From NCBI GenBank assembly GCA_900549355.1, contig UROA01000040.1:1-13819 (forward strand): a stretch of DNA of 13,819 nt. Direction: 5' to 3'. Numbering within the stretch: position 1 is the stretch's first letter; every line of letters starts with the position of its first letter. Of the stretch, positions 1 through 7,200 are shown piece after piece. The translations under genes and the position numbers were made by a program. The stretch is from an uncultured Collinsella sp. GTDB taxonomy: Bacteria > Actinomycetota > Coriobacteriia > Coriobacteriales > Coriobacteriaceae. The notes under the pieces were generated by a model. That model was not told where the DNA came from. It saw only the letters and a program-made list of their open reading frames with translations, and searched no databases.

Positions 1-1310
1 CCCGCCGGCAACGGCTCCAGGCGCAGATGCACCTCGGCATAGTGGCGCAGTGGCTCAAAGTGGCCCACGCCCTCGACCGGCTGCGAAATAGTCTCCTTAT
101 AGAGAATGCCGCCAGGCTCAAACGCAATCGAAAGGCCAAAGCGATCGGCCAACACCCGCTGCACAACCTCGAGTTGCACAGCGCCCATCAACTGCAAATG
201 AATCTGCTCAAGATGAGTATTCCAGCTTACGCCGAGCATAGGATCTTCGTCCGCCAACTCAGTCAGCGCTTTGAACACCGCATGGACATCGTGTTCGCCC
301 GGAAGCACCGTATAGGTGAGGACTGGCGCAATGACGGGCGCATCGCCCGCGGGCTCTGCGCCCAGGGCGTCCCCCGGGCGAACGTGCGCAAGGCCCGTCA
401 CGGCACAAATACCGCCAGCAGCAACTTCCTGGGCAAGCTCATATTTCTCGCCGTTATAGATGCGTACCTGATCGACCTTCTGCTCCCAAGTGGAGGCGCC
501 AGAGCATCCCTCGACAATTTGCTTTGCACGCAGTACACCGCCCGTCACCTTGACCCAGGCAAGACGCTCGCCGCGATCCCCGCGGCTGACACGATAGACG
601 CGCGCGGCAAACTCCGGGAGCCACGCCTGTTCACGCATCAGCGCGCATATACCATCCAGCAACTCGTCCACGCCCTGGTCCTTGAGCGCCGAGCCGGCAA
701 AGCAGGGAAAGAGCTTGCGCTCGGCAACCATGCGCGACAGCGTTGCGACGGAAAGCTCACCCGTCTCGAGAAACTCCTCGAGCGCCGCCTCGTCCAACGC
801 AGCAGCGTCCTCCTGAACGGCGCCGCCCACCAGCAGTTCGCTGGCATCCAGGCAGCCCTCGGAAAGACGCTGCCCCAGCTGTGCCAGCAAAACATTGCGG
901 CCGGGATTCTCCAAATCGATCTTGTTGATAAAGATGAACGTCGGGATGTCATAGCGCGCAAGCAGGCGCCACAGGGTTTCGGTATGCCCCTGCACGCCAT
1001 CGTTGGCACCCACAACCAAAATCGCGTAGTCCAGGGCGCGCAACGTGCGCTCAGCCTCGGCCGAAAAATCGACGTGGCCGGGCGCATCCACGAGCATGAC
1101 GTGGGTATCGCCATGGTCGAGCACAGCCTGCGACGAGAAAATTGTGATGCCACGCTCGCGCTCAATCTCGTTCGTATCCAGATGCGAGTCGCCATCGTCC
1201 ACGCGGCCGCGCTTGCGAATGCGACCCGCGTTGAACAGCATGGCCTCGGCCAGCGTGGTCTTGCCGGCATCGACATGCGCCAAGATTCCAACGACCGCTT
1301 GCTTCGACAT
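1..1310 (-). CDS. Tet(M)/EF-G-like ribosomal-protection GTPase, N-terminal part (C-terminus beyond window)
   Basis: This is a translational GTPase related to EF-G and to Tet(M)/Tet(O)-type ribosomal protection proteins, which bind the ribosome and use GTP hydrolysis to displace tetracycline. The reverse strand reads openly from an ATG at 1310 to the left edge, giving about 436 residues. The G motifs are in order: P-loop AHVDAGKT (11-18), switch I RERGIT (51-56), G3 DAPGH (75-79, usually DTPGH) and G4 NKID (129-132). NKID matches Tet(M), whereas EF-G usually has NKMD. The last visible residues (YAEVHLRLEPLPAG) fit the start of the EF-G domain IV-like region. Tet(M) is about 640 residues, so at least 200 are missing. 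AGGAG lies four bases before the ATG. Many anaerobes carry a chromosomal member of this group with unproven resistance function, so I assign the family but not tetracycline resistance. Confidence 0.88.
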   Translation of the reverse strand, partial: MSKQAVVGILAHVDAGKTTLAEAMLFNAGRIRKRGRVDDGDSHLDTNEIERERGITIFSSQAVLDHGDTHVMLVDAPGHVDFSAEAERTLRALDYAILVVGANDGVQGHTETLWRLLARYDIPTFIFINKIDLENPGRNVLLAQLGQRLSEGCLDASELLVGGAVQEDAAALDEAALEEFLETGELSVATLSRMVAERKLFPCFAGSALKDQGVDELLDGICALMREQAWLPEFAARVYRVSRGDRGERLAWVKVTGGVLRAKQIVEGCSGASTWEQKVDQVRIYNGEKYELAQEVAAGGICAVTGLAHVRPGDALGAEPAGDAPVIAPVLTYTVLPGEHDVHAVFKALTELADEDPMLGVSWNTHLEQIHLQLMGAVQLEVVQRVLADRFGLSIAFEPGGILYKETISQPVEGVGHFEPLRHYAEVHLRLEPLPA

Positions 1311-1329
1311 GGCTCTCCTCTTATTACAA

Positions 1330-1352
1330 GCCCATCGCACGCGGCGACGGGC
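1330..1352 (-). promoter_or_regulatory. Leader hairpin just upstream of the GTPase ribosome binding site
   Basis: On the reverse strand GCCCGTCGC and GCGATGGGC form a nine-pair stem with one G-U pair and a five-base loop. It ends about nine bases before the AGGAG of the GTPase gene. The 3' arm contains ATG GGC TTG TAA, a three-codon reading frame ending just before the ribosome binding site. Tet(M)-type genes are known for leader attenuation, so a regulatory role is possible, but the stem is GC-rich and short and could be incidental. A TATCAT -10-like hexamer lies upstream at 1371-1376 with no convincing -35. Confidence 0.35.
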
Positions 1353-1498
1353 GTTCACGCTCCACACTGGATGATACAATTTACGGGCCGGCGGGCGAAG
1401 CGGTCCCTATCCCCCGACCGAGCTCATCGCCCCGCGTTGCCGCGCGGCGATTTTCGTAGGTTCGCGCCTTGCGAAAGCCGGCTTTCAAAACATCGCAG

Positions 1499-1536
1499 CG
1501 AACGAAAATAGCCCCACCCGGGGCCATTTTCGTTCG
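1499..1536 (-). terminator. Rho-independent terminator of the GNAT gene
   Basis: A 17-position stem (1499-1515 with 1520-1536) encloses a four-base loop. Its core is GGCCCC/GGGGCT flanked by an A-tract on one side and ATTTTCG on the other. The single imperfect position (A1510 opposite C1525) is an A-C mismatch in top-strand RNA but a G-U pair in bottom-strand RNA, so the structure favours the leftward transcript. It starts 28 bases beyond the GNAT stop codon. A perfect 14-bp palindrome, GAAAGCCGGCTTTC, lies just beyond it at 1473-1486 and is unexplained. Confidence 0.75.
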
Positions 1537-1564
1537 CGCGAATTGTTGATACGCGTCCCCGCTC

Positions 1565-2056
1565 TTATGCCTCGCGCAGCCAGTCAAACGCAACACGCGG
1601 CATGCCGTCCGACACATACACGACGCCGGCACGCTCAAACCCCGCCTTAATACTCGCGCCCTGCATGGGCAGGTTGTCCTGATGCGTGTCGATACGCAGG
1701 TGATCGGCGCGCTCCTTGGCAAAGGCAAACATCGCAGCCGCGATACCGTGCACGGTGCCATCGGACGCCACGCGGTGCAGCACGGCGTACGGAGTGTCGC
1801 TACGCCATTGACCGTCCTCAATTACGTCATAGCACTCGTCCGGGCCCGGTAAAAAGGCAAACGTCGCTACCACGCGACCGTCAACTTCGCACACATAGCT
1901 GCCACCGGCGGCGATATCGGCAGCCAGCTGCTCGACCGAAGGCGTGCCCTCGGGCCACTGCGTGGCGTTGCCATGCGCGCGCATAAAGGCGCGGGCCGCG
2001 TCATAGATAGCCATGACGGCGGGAATGTCGGTATCGAGGGTTTTTCTGATCATCAC
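1565..2056 (-). CDS. GNAT family N-acetyltransferase
   Basis: This is a 163-residue protein of the GCN5-related acetyltransferase fold, which moves an acetyl group from acetyl-CoA to an amine; the acceptor cannot be read from sequence. The N-terminus (MIRKTLDTDIPAVMAIYDAA) is the usual first strand and helix. The stretch HRVASDGTVHGIAAAMFAFA (94-113) sits where the CoA-binding loop and helix lie, though the Q/RxxGxG/A signature is degenerate. RIDTHQDNLPMQ (121-132) followed by a GFERAG segment is typical of the C-terminal acetyltransferase motif. The start is GTG 2056 or the adjacent ATG 2053, with GAGG seven bases before the GTG. It is divergent to the small Cys/His-rich gene, and a spaced inverted repeat lies between them. 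Confidence 0.85.
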   Translation of the reverse strand: MMIRKTLDTDIPAVMAIYDAARAFMRAHGNATQWPEGTPSVEQLAADIAAGGSYVCEVDGRVVATFAFLPGPDECYDVIEDGQWRSDTPYAVLHRVASDGTVHGIAAAMFAFAKERADHLRIDTHQDNLPMQGASIKAGFERAGVVYVSDGMPRVAFDWLREA

Positions 2057-2075
2057 GCGGCGACCTCACGTTTAT

Positions 2076-2105
2076 TGGTATCACTTTGGTTGAGCAATGA
2101 TACCA
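2076..2105. promoter_or_regulatory. Spaced inverted repeat TGGTATCA-N14-TGATACCA, candidate operator
   Basis: Two perfect 8-bp arms (2076-2083 and 2098-2105) are separated by 14 bp, so their centres are 22 bp apart, about two helical turns. The repeat lies in the divergent intergenic region, 20 bp upstream of the GNAT start and 26 bp upstream of the ATG at 2131. That position and spacing suit a dimeric repressor or activator controlling one or both genes. No regulator gene is adjacent. No good -35/-10 pair is visible. Confidence 0.5.
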
Positions 2106-2130
2106 GCGTTTGGAGAGGGGCACGAAGCAG

Positions 2131-2427
2131 ATGGGGAGCAAAAAGCGAGCCGCCTGGTCAAAGGCAAAAAGCGAGTTTTTGAGCGCTGCCACCGGCGGCG
2201 ATATGAGCGACCTGTTTGCGCGCGAAGACGAGCGCCGCGACGCCCTGGACGCCGAGCGCGATGAGGCCTGGCGCTACAAGTCGTGCGAGCGCAAAAACCG
2301 TTACGACACGCGCGCTGAGGCCGAGGCTGTTATGGCCGACTGCGAAAACCGCGGGCGACGCGGTTTGGCCTGCTACAAATGCGAATACTGCGGTGGATGG
2401 CACCTGACGTCGCACCCTTGGAAATAG
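2131..2427 (+). CDS. Small Cys/His-rich (zinc-ribbon-like) protein
   Basis: This is a 98-residue hydrophilic protein. The N-terminal half (about 1-50) is charged and probably helical. The C-terminal half has Cys at 52, 71, 81, 84 and 87 and His at 91 and 95, in the tail CYKCEYCGGWHLTSHPWK. The pattern of C-x2-C followed by GGWHLT after a 'Y-x-T-RAEAEA' helix is one I associate with small actinobacterial and phage-type proteins with a single zinc site; that association is from memory. Binding to nucleic acid is plausible but unproven. I start at ATG 2131 because GGAGAGGGG (2112-2120) precedes it by ten bases; the in-frame TTG at 2110 would overlap that site. The gene is monocistronic, convergent with rsmJ and divergent to the GNAT gene. 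Confidence 0.72.
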   Translation: MGSKKRAAWSKAKSEFLSAATGGDMSDLFAREDERRDALDAERDEAWRYKSCERKNRYDTRAEAEAVMADCENRGRRGLACYKCEYCGGWHLTSHPWK

Positions 2428-2442
2428 GCGCCGCTTCGGCGC
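2428..2442. terminator. Short GC hairpin between convergent genes
   Basis: GCGCCG and CGGCGC form a perfect six-pair stem around a CTT loop directly after the TAG of the upstream gene. It has no T-tract on either side, so it is a weak terminator candidate. It could serve both converging genes. Confidence 0.35.
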
Positions 2443-2475
2443 GGCATTGACGGAGCGCCAGCCATCGCACGCAAG

Positions 2476-3180
2476 CTACGGGCGCGGCGGCACCAAAACA
2501 TCGTAACGAACGGCCTTGCCCGCAAGTTGATAGCTCGGCTTAACGCCGGCAAGCAGTGGGCCCTTCACCGGCCGCTTGATAACGACCTTGCGCGGATGCA
2601 CAGCAAGCGCCGCCTCGACCAGCGATTCCTCATCGGTACATGGCTGTTCCAGATGGTGCAAGAGTTGGAACTTCTTTTTGACCGCCGCACTTTTGGTGCG
2701 CTCGGGAAACATGGGGTCCAGATACACCACGTCGGGAGCGGTAAGCTCGCCCCGCCCGATCAGCTCGGTTGCAAGGCGAAGGCCGGCAATGCTGTCCTCG
2801 CCCGCATGTAAGCGCATACGCGACACGGCAACCGCAAGCGCCGGATCATCTGCCGCGCGATCCAAGGCATCCTTGAGGAGCGCCGCAATCACGCAATCCT
2901 GCTCATACAGATCGACGGTAAAGCCCGAGGCAGCCAGCAGCAGCGAATCCTCGCCAAAGCCTGCCGTGGCATCAATCGCCCATGGGCGCTCGATGCCTTT
3001 TGCGCGCGCAGCCTTTACCAACAGCTCTTGCTGCAGACGGCCCTGTTTGAGCCGCGGAAGCATGCGGCCAAAATCGGCACGCAGCTCCATCGTGCCGTCG
3101 GTGAGCGTGAGGCCCTCGGACTTCCCGATCAGCTCAAGCCCCGCGGCCCGAGCAACAGAAAAGGGATCGACGACGCCCAT
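2476..3180 (-). CDS. rsmJ: 16S rRNA (guanine-N2)-methyltransferase RsmJ
   Basis: This 234-residue class I SAM-dependent methyltransferase matches RsmJ, which methylates N2 of G1516 (E. coli numbering) in 16S rRNA. The SAM-binding motif I is DATAGFGEDS (70-79; E. coli has DATAGLGRDA). The catalytic motif IV region is YLDPMFPERTKSA (153-165; E. coli YLDPMFPHKQKSA). KVVIKRP near residue 200 matches the E. coli RVVVKRP. E. coli RsmJ is about 250 residues and the N-terminus here is shorter. The start ATG 3180 is preceded by AAGGAGT at four bases. The gene stands alone, convergent with the small Cys/His-rich gene and divergent to the binding-protein gene. No active-site residue appears lost. Confidence 0.9.
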   Translation of the reverse strand: MGVVDPFSVARAAGLELIGKSEGLTLTDGTMELRADFGRMLPRLKQGRLQQELLVKAARAKGIERPWAIDATAGFGEDSLLLAASGFTVDLYEQDCVIAALLKDALDRAADDPALAVAVSRMRLHAGEDSIAGLRLATELIGRGELTAPDVVYLDPMFPERTKSAAVKKKFQLLHHLEQPCTDEESLVEAALAVHPRKVVIKRPVKGPLLAGVKPSYQLAGKAVRYDVLVPPRP

Positions 3181-3420
3181 GGGTACTCCTTAGCAAGCAA
3201 AACGAATACGTGAGCGCCGTTTATGCCAGCGCCCAACCGTCCGCTATTGTCCCACATGCGACATGGCCCACAGCCCATTGCAGAATGCGGGCATCTATTT
3301 AGCGGTAAAGCACCAAATCCCGTCAGGATTGCCCTCCACCTCAACCCTGCGTTTACCCGCCGCTTCGCGGCTGTTCCATACTTGCCCGTCCGTATCATTA
3401 AAGGACTGAACATTCGTCGT
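3181..3420. other. Divergent intergenic region rsmJ / binding protein
   Basis: I see no gene here. A small perfect hairpin GCCGC-TTC-GCGGC lies near 3360-3372. A TATCAT -10-like hexamer occurs at 3393-3398 without a clear -35. The region must hold the leftward promoter of rsmJ and the rightward promoter of the binding-protein/channel unit, but I cannot place either with confidence. Confidence 0.4.
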
Positions 3421-3503
3421 GAGGAATGCAAATGGACCATTCAGTCACACGCCGAAAGGCATAAACGTGGGAAATCCGGGCGGCCGGAGCCACACTGGCA
3501 GCT
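3421..3503 (+). other. Apparent RBS, start and Tat-like lipoprotein signal of the binding protein, broken by an in-frame TAA
   Basis: GAGGA at 3421-3425 is followed six bases later by ATG 3432. The frame from that ATG is the frame of the binding protein. It reads MDHSVTRRKA, then TAA at 3462-3464 (codon 11), then TWEIRAAGATLAAV, then joins VLPACSNSN of the downstream reading frame. Ignoring the stop, this is a full lipoprotein signal: twin-arginine-like TRRKA, an Ala-rich core and lipobox LPAC with Cys at codon 30. The stop sits where a Tat motif has a hydrophobic residue; one base change from TTA (Leu) or another sense codon would explain it. It may be a real nonsense mutation, an assembly error, or a stop bypassed by reinitiation. 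Confidence 0.75.
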
Positions 3504-4271
3504 GTGGTACTGCCAGCCTGCTCGAACAGTAATTCCGACATGTCCGGCAAGGCCAGGCTGAACGTAGGCGTCCGCTCGGATATCGTCGGGTTTAGCGAGC
3601 GTAATCCCAACAACGGCAAATACTACGGATTCGAAATCGACCTCGCCAACGAGTTGGCAAACCGTCTTGGCTATGGAGGCTGTTCGTTTACATCCGTAAC
3701 GCCCGAGACACGCGAAGAAATGCTTTCGTCGGGAAAAGTCGATTGCCTGATCGCATGCTACTCGATAAGCGACGAACGCAAAAAGCTGTTTGACTTCTCT
3801 GCCGCCTATTACACCGACTCGGTAATTCTTGTTGTCGAAAATACATCGCTCATTCAATCCTTCTCCCAGCTTAAGGGCGGAACAATTGGCACGGTATCCG
3901 GAACAAATGCTGCACCTCAACTTGCCGCGAAGTTTTTGGAGCTGGGGCTTTCGGACGGCATCCCCCAGCAGCAGGATGCCAAGAGCGGCAACATTGACTA
4001 CGACACATGGCATCTGAGCCAATATGCAAGCTACGCTGAGCTTTCCTACGCATTGGAAGCCGGCGACATCGACGCCATGGCGACCGATGGCGCAATTGCC
4101 AAAACCTATCTCGATGGCGAGCGCACCGTCCTGCCCGATTTTGGCATCAACCCACAGTGCTACGCCGTCGCAACGCAGAAGGGCTCTGAGCTTTCACCCA
4201 AAGTTGCCGCCGAAGTACGCTCAATGCTCAAAGACAAAACAATCGATACGCTCATCGAGAAATGGAACTAA
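3504..4271 (+). CDS. Family-3 solute-binding protein (polar amino acid type), signal peptide interrupted upstream
   Basis: The open frame of 255 residues is a periplasmic-binding-protein-like domain of the bacterial extracellular solute-binding protein family 3, which captures amino acids or similar small ligands outside the membrane. Visible family features are LNVGVRSD (19-26), GFEIDLANELANRLG (42-56), SGKVDCLIA (76-84), a SISDERKK-FDFS segment (87-99) with AAYY after it, and LKGGTIGTVSGTNAA (123-137). The lipobox LPAC puts the lipidated Cys at residue 6 of this frame. GTG 3504 is only the first possible start after the in-frame TAA at 3462; it has no ribosome binding site and would remove most of the signal peptide. 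The natural start is probably ATG 3432. The rest of the gene is intact. The channel gene follows after 12 bp and no ABC permease or ATPase is adjacent. Confidence 0.85.
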   Translation: MVLPACSNSNSDMSGKARLNVGVRSDIVGFSERNPNNGKYYGFEIDLANELANRLGYGGCSFTSVTPETREEMLSSGKVDCLIACYSISDERKKLFDFSAAYYTDSVILVVENTSLIQSFSQLKGGTIGTVSGTNAAPQLAAKFLELGLSDGIPQQQDAKSGNIDYDTWHLSQYASYAELSYALEAGDIDAMATDGAIAKTYLDGERTVLPDFGINPQCYAVATQKGSELSPKVAAEVRSMLKDKTIDTLIEKWN

Positions 4272-4283
4272 GGAAGTCCACCC

Positions 4284-7200
4284 ATGTCCAAGCGACTAAA
4301 ACAGAAGTCCGTGGCGCTTGCCATTGCCGTAGCCGTCTGCACGTTAGCGATGGGACTCCTACTCGCCTCAATGCAAACGCGTCTATCGCAAGAGGAATAC
4401 GCTTTAGAATTCGATCGCGTTGCCGCCGAACTCCCCGATCTCGTTAAAACGGCCCAGTCGGAAACGAAAGACAACACCCAAACATTTGATGACCTGTATC
4501 GCACGCGTGCCGCAAGCATCGCGTTTATGGCGGCCCACGATGCCGGTTATGAAGCGACCGATGCCAAAATGGCCGAGTTCAAGGACCTGCTCAAGGTCGA
4601 TAACGTTCTCGTTACCCGACGTGACGGCTCCATCATCGCCAAAGCGGCTGACACCAAAGCCGATTTTAGCCGCGCCCGCTTCAACCTGCTACGTCAGTGC
4701 TTCGAGACCGGCAAGCCCTCCGATCCAGTTGAGGTCGATCTTCCCGATCAAGACTGGCTCATGCGATACTATGCCGCCAAAATCGATGACGACACCATGG
4801 TTATCGTAGAGCAAAATCCCCAAGAGCTGCACGCCCTTGTCAAGGACACCGGCTCGGCCGAGAGCATGCTCAAGAACATCTCGCTCGGCAGTCACGGATA
4901 TGTCCTCGCCGTATCGGCAAAAACACACCTGATCACCTACCATCCCGATCAGAACATGATAGGTACCGATGCACTCGACAACGGCATCGACGTGAGCAAT
5001 CTTGAGGACGGCAAGACATTCATCACTTCCGTCAAAAACACAAGCCTGTATTGTCGCGTCAAGTTGGTCGATGACACCTATTACATTCTCGCCATCCCCG
5101 AAAGCGATACCGCCTCCGCGCGCAACATCACCGTGGGCGTCATCCTCTTTGCCTTCATCGCAGTCGTCGCCGCCGTGGCACTCTATGACCTGTTTGTCCT
5201 AGCGGATGACGAGCATGACGACCACGACCATCACGAATACGTCAAGATCGGTCGCGGCCTTCGGTTTAGCCCCTCCGTGGGCAGGCGCGCAACAGCCTTG
5301 TCCATTGCAGGACTCGTCTTACTTTTGGCAGTAACCTTCTATATGCAAACGCTCTTTGCCCTTTCGAGCCAGGCGACGGTCAATCGGGAGCGCTTAGAGC
5401 AGATTGATCAAACGCTCAAAAATAATGCGCTGCGCGAGGATGAACTTACGAGGCAATATAGCGAGCACTATGCCACTGCCTGCCACATTATCGCCTACAT
5501 CGTTGAGCACAATCCAGAGCTCGCCACGCGAGCCGACCTGCACAGCATGGCAAAAACGCTCAACATCGAGTCAATTTATCTCTACGACGGCGACGGCAAT
5601 ATGACGAGCTCGAGCACGTCGCAGCGATCCTACAGCCTTTCGACCAAGTACGGTGACTCCTCCTACGAGTTCCGCTCGCTTTTGGGCGGCAAGGATGAAT
5701 ATATACAGCCTCTCTCTATCAACAGAACCACCGGCGAGACATATCAGTACATCGGAGTCGCACTCTACGATCAGGATGGCATTGCAGACGGAATCGTGCA
5801 GATTGCCGTGCGCCCCATGCGCTTAGAAGAAATGCTCAAGAGCACCAAGATCGACGCAGTGCTCGATGGCATCAAGGCGGGCGCCGGAGGCTTCGCCTTT
5901 GCAATCAAGAAAAAAGACGGTACCGTCGCATATCATCCCAACGACCTTCTTTTGGGGAAAAAAGCATCCGAAATCGGACTGACTGACGAGCAGCTTGCAG
6001 ATGGCTTTAGCGACTTCGTCTGCATCGACAACCAAAAACTCTACGCCTCCTGCTTGGAGACTGGCGACTATTACGTTTACGTCGCGGCACCCGAAGACTC
6101 CTTTATGCACCAGCGCGTTCCGCTCACAATCGCAACCGGAATCATCGCCGCCATTTGCTTTGCCCTTATCTACCCGTTGCTGACGCTCGACACCATAAAA
6201 GTCGAAGAAAAGCGTTCGAAGCACGAAGGCGATTTCGCGACAAGACGGCACAACATCACCGTCACGACGTCCGACGGCCGTGTCAAACACAGCGAAAGCG
6301 CCATTAGTCGATGGCTCAACATCTCCTTTAAATGGGAGGACAAAACCCCCGAGCAAAAACTCGGCACAGTCCTTAAATGGTTTACCGGCATCGCGGTGTT
6401 TATCGTCTTTTTGGCCGTCTTGTTTAAAGACGCTCTGTTTGGTCCGCGTTCGGTATTTACCTATATCCTGGGCAACGACTGGCAGCACGGTCTCAACATA
6501 TTCGCGCTCACCGCTTCGATCATGTACGCCTGTGTGGCTCTCACAGTGTGCGCAATCGCGCAGGCGCTTCTTCGCATGTTGTCCAATGTGCTTGGAGCGC
6601 GCGGCGAGACGATATGCCGACTTCTCTCGAGCCTGACAAAATACGGAACTCTCATCGCTATGCTCTATTGGTGCCTCGGCGTTTTGGGTGTCGATACCGC
6701 AACGCTTTTAGCCTCGGCAGGTATCATCACACTCGCCGTCTCCTTTGGAGCCAAAGACCTCATCACGGATATCTTATGCGGGCTCTTTATTATCTTTGAA
6801 GGCGAGTTCCGCGTTGGAGACGTCATCTCGGTTGGCGGCAATACCGGCACCGTTATGGAGATTGGTGTGCGAACCACAAAGATCAATGACGGCAACGGCA
6901 ATGTCCTGCTCCTACGCAACAGCTCGATTTCGAATGTCACCAACATGACAAAACTTAATTCTTACGCCAGCATAGATATCACCATCCCGGTGGGAGAATC
7001 TCTACCCTATGTCGAAAAGGTGCTTAAAGACGAGCTCAAAAGCGTGCATGACCGCGTTCCCGCCATTATCGATGGCCCCTTCTACAAGGGCGTGGTCGAC
7101 CTTAGCAGCACCGCTATGACCATTCGCGTTGTCGCCACCTGCAAGGAGACCGATCGCGGCAGCGTCATGCGTTCTTTGCGCCGTGAGGTAAAGCTCATGC

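Noticed and set aside
27..1511. Long open frame (494 codons) on the top strand opposite the GTPase gene
   Set aside because: It is the antisense of a gene with all GTPase motifs; its own translation has no recognisable fold, and long antisense frames are common in high-GC DNA.
3441..3503. Compensating frameshifts, rather than a stop codon, in the binding-protein signal peptide
   Set aside because: The other two frames between 3462 and 3480 do not restore a better signal sequence, while frame 0 reads sensibly on both sides of the TAA, so a point substitution is simpler.
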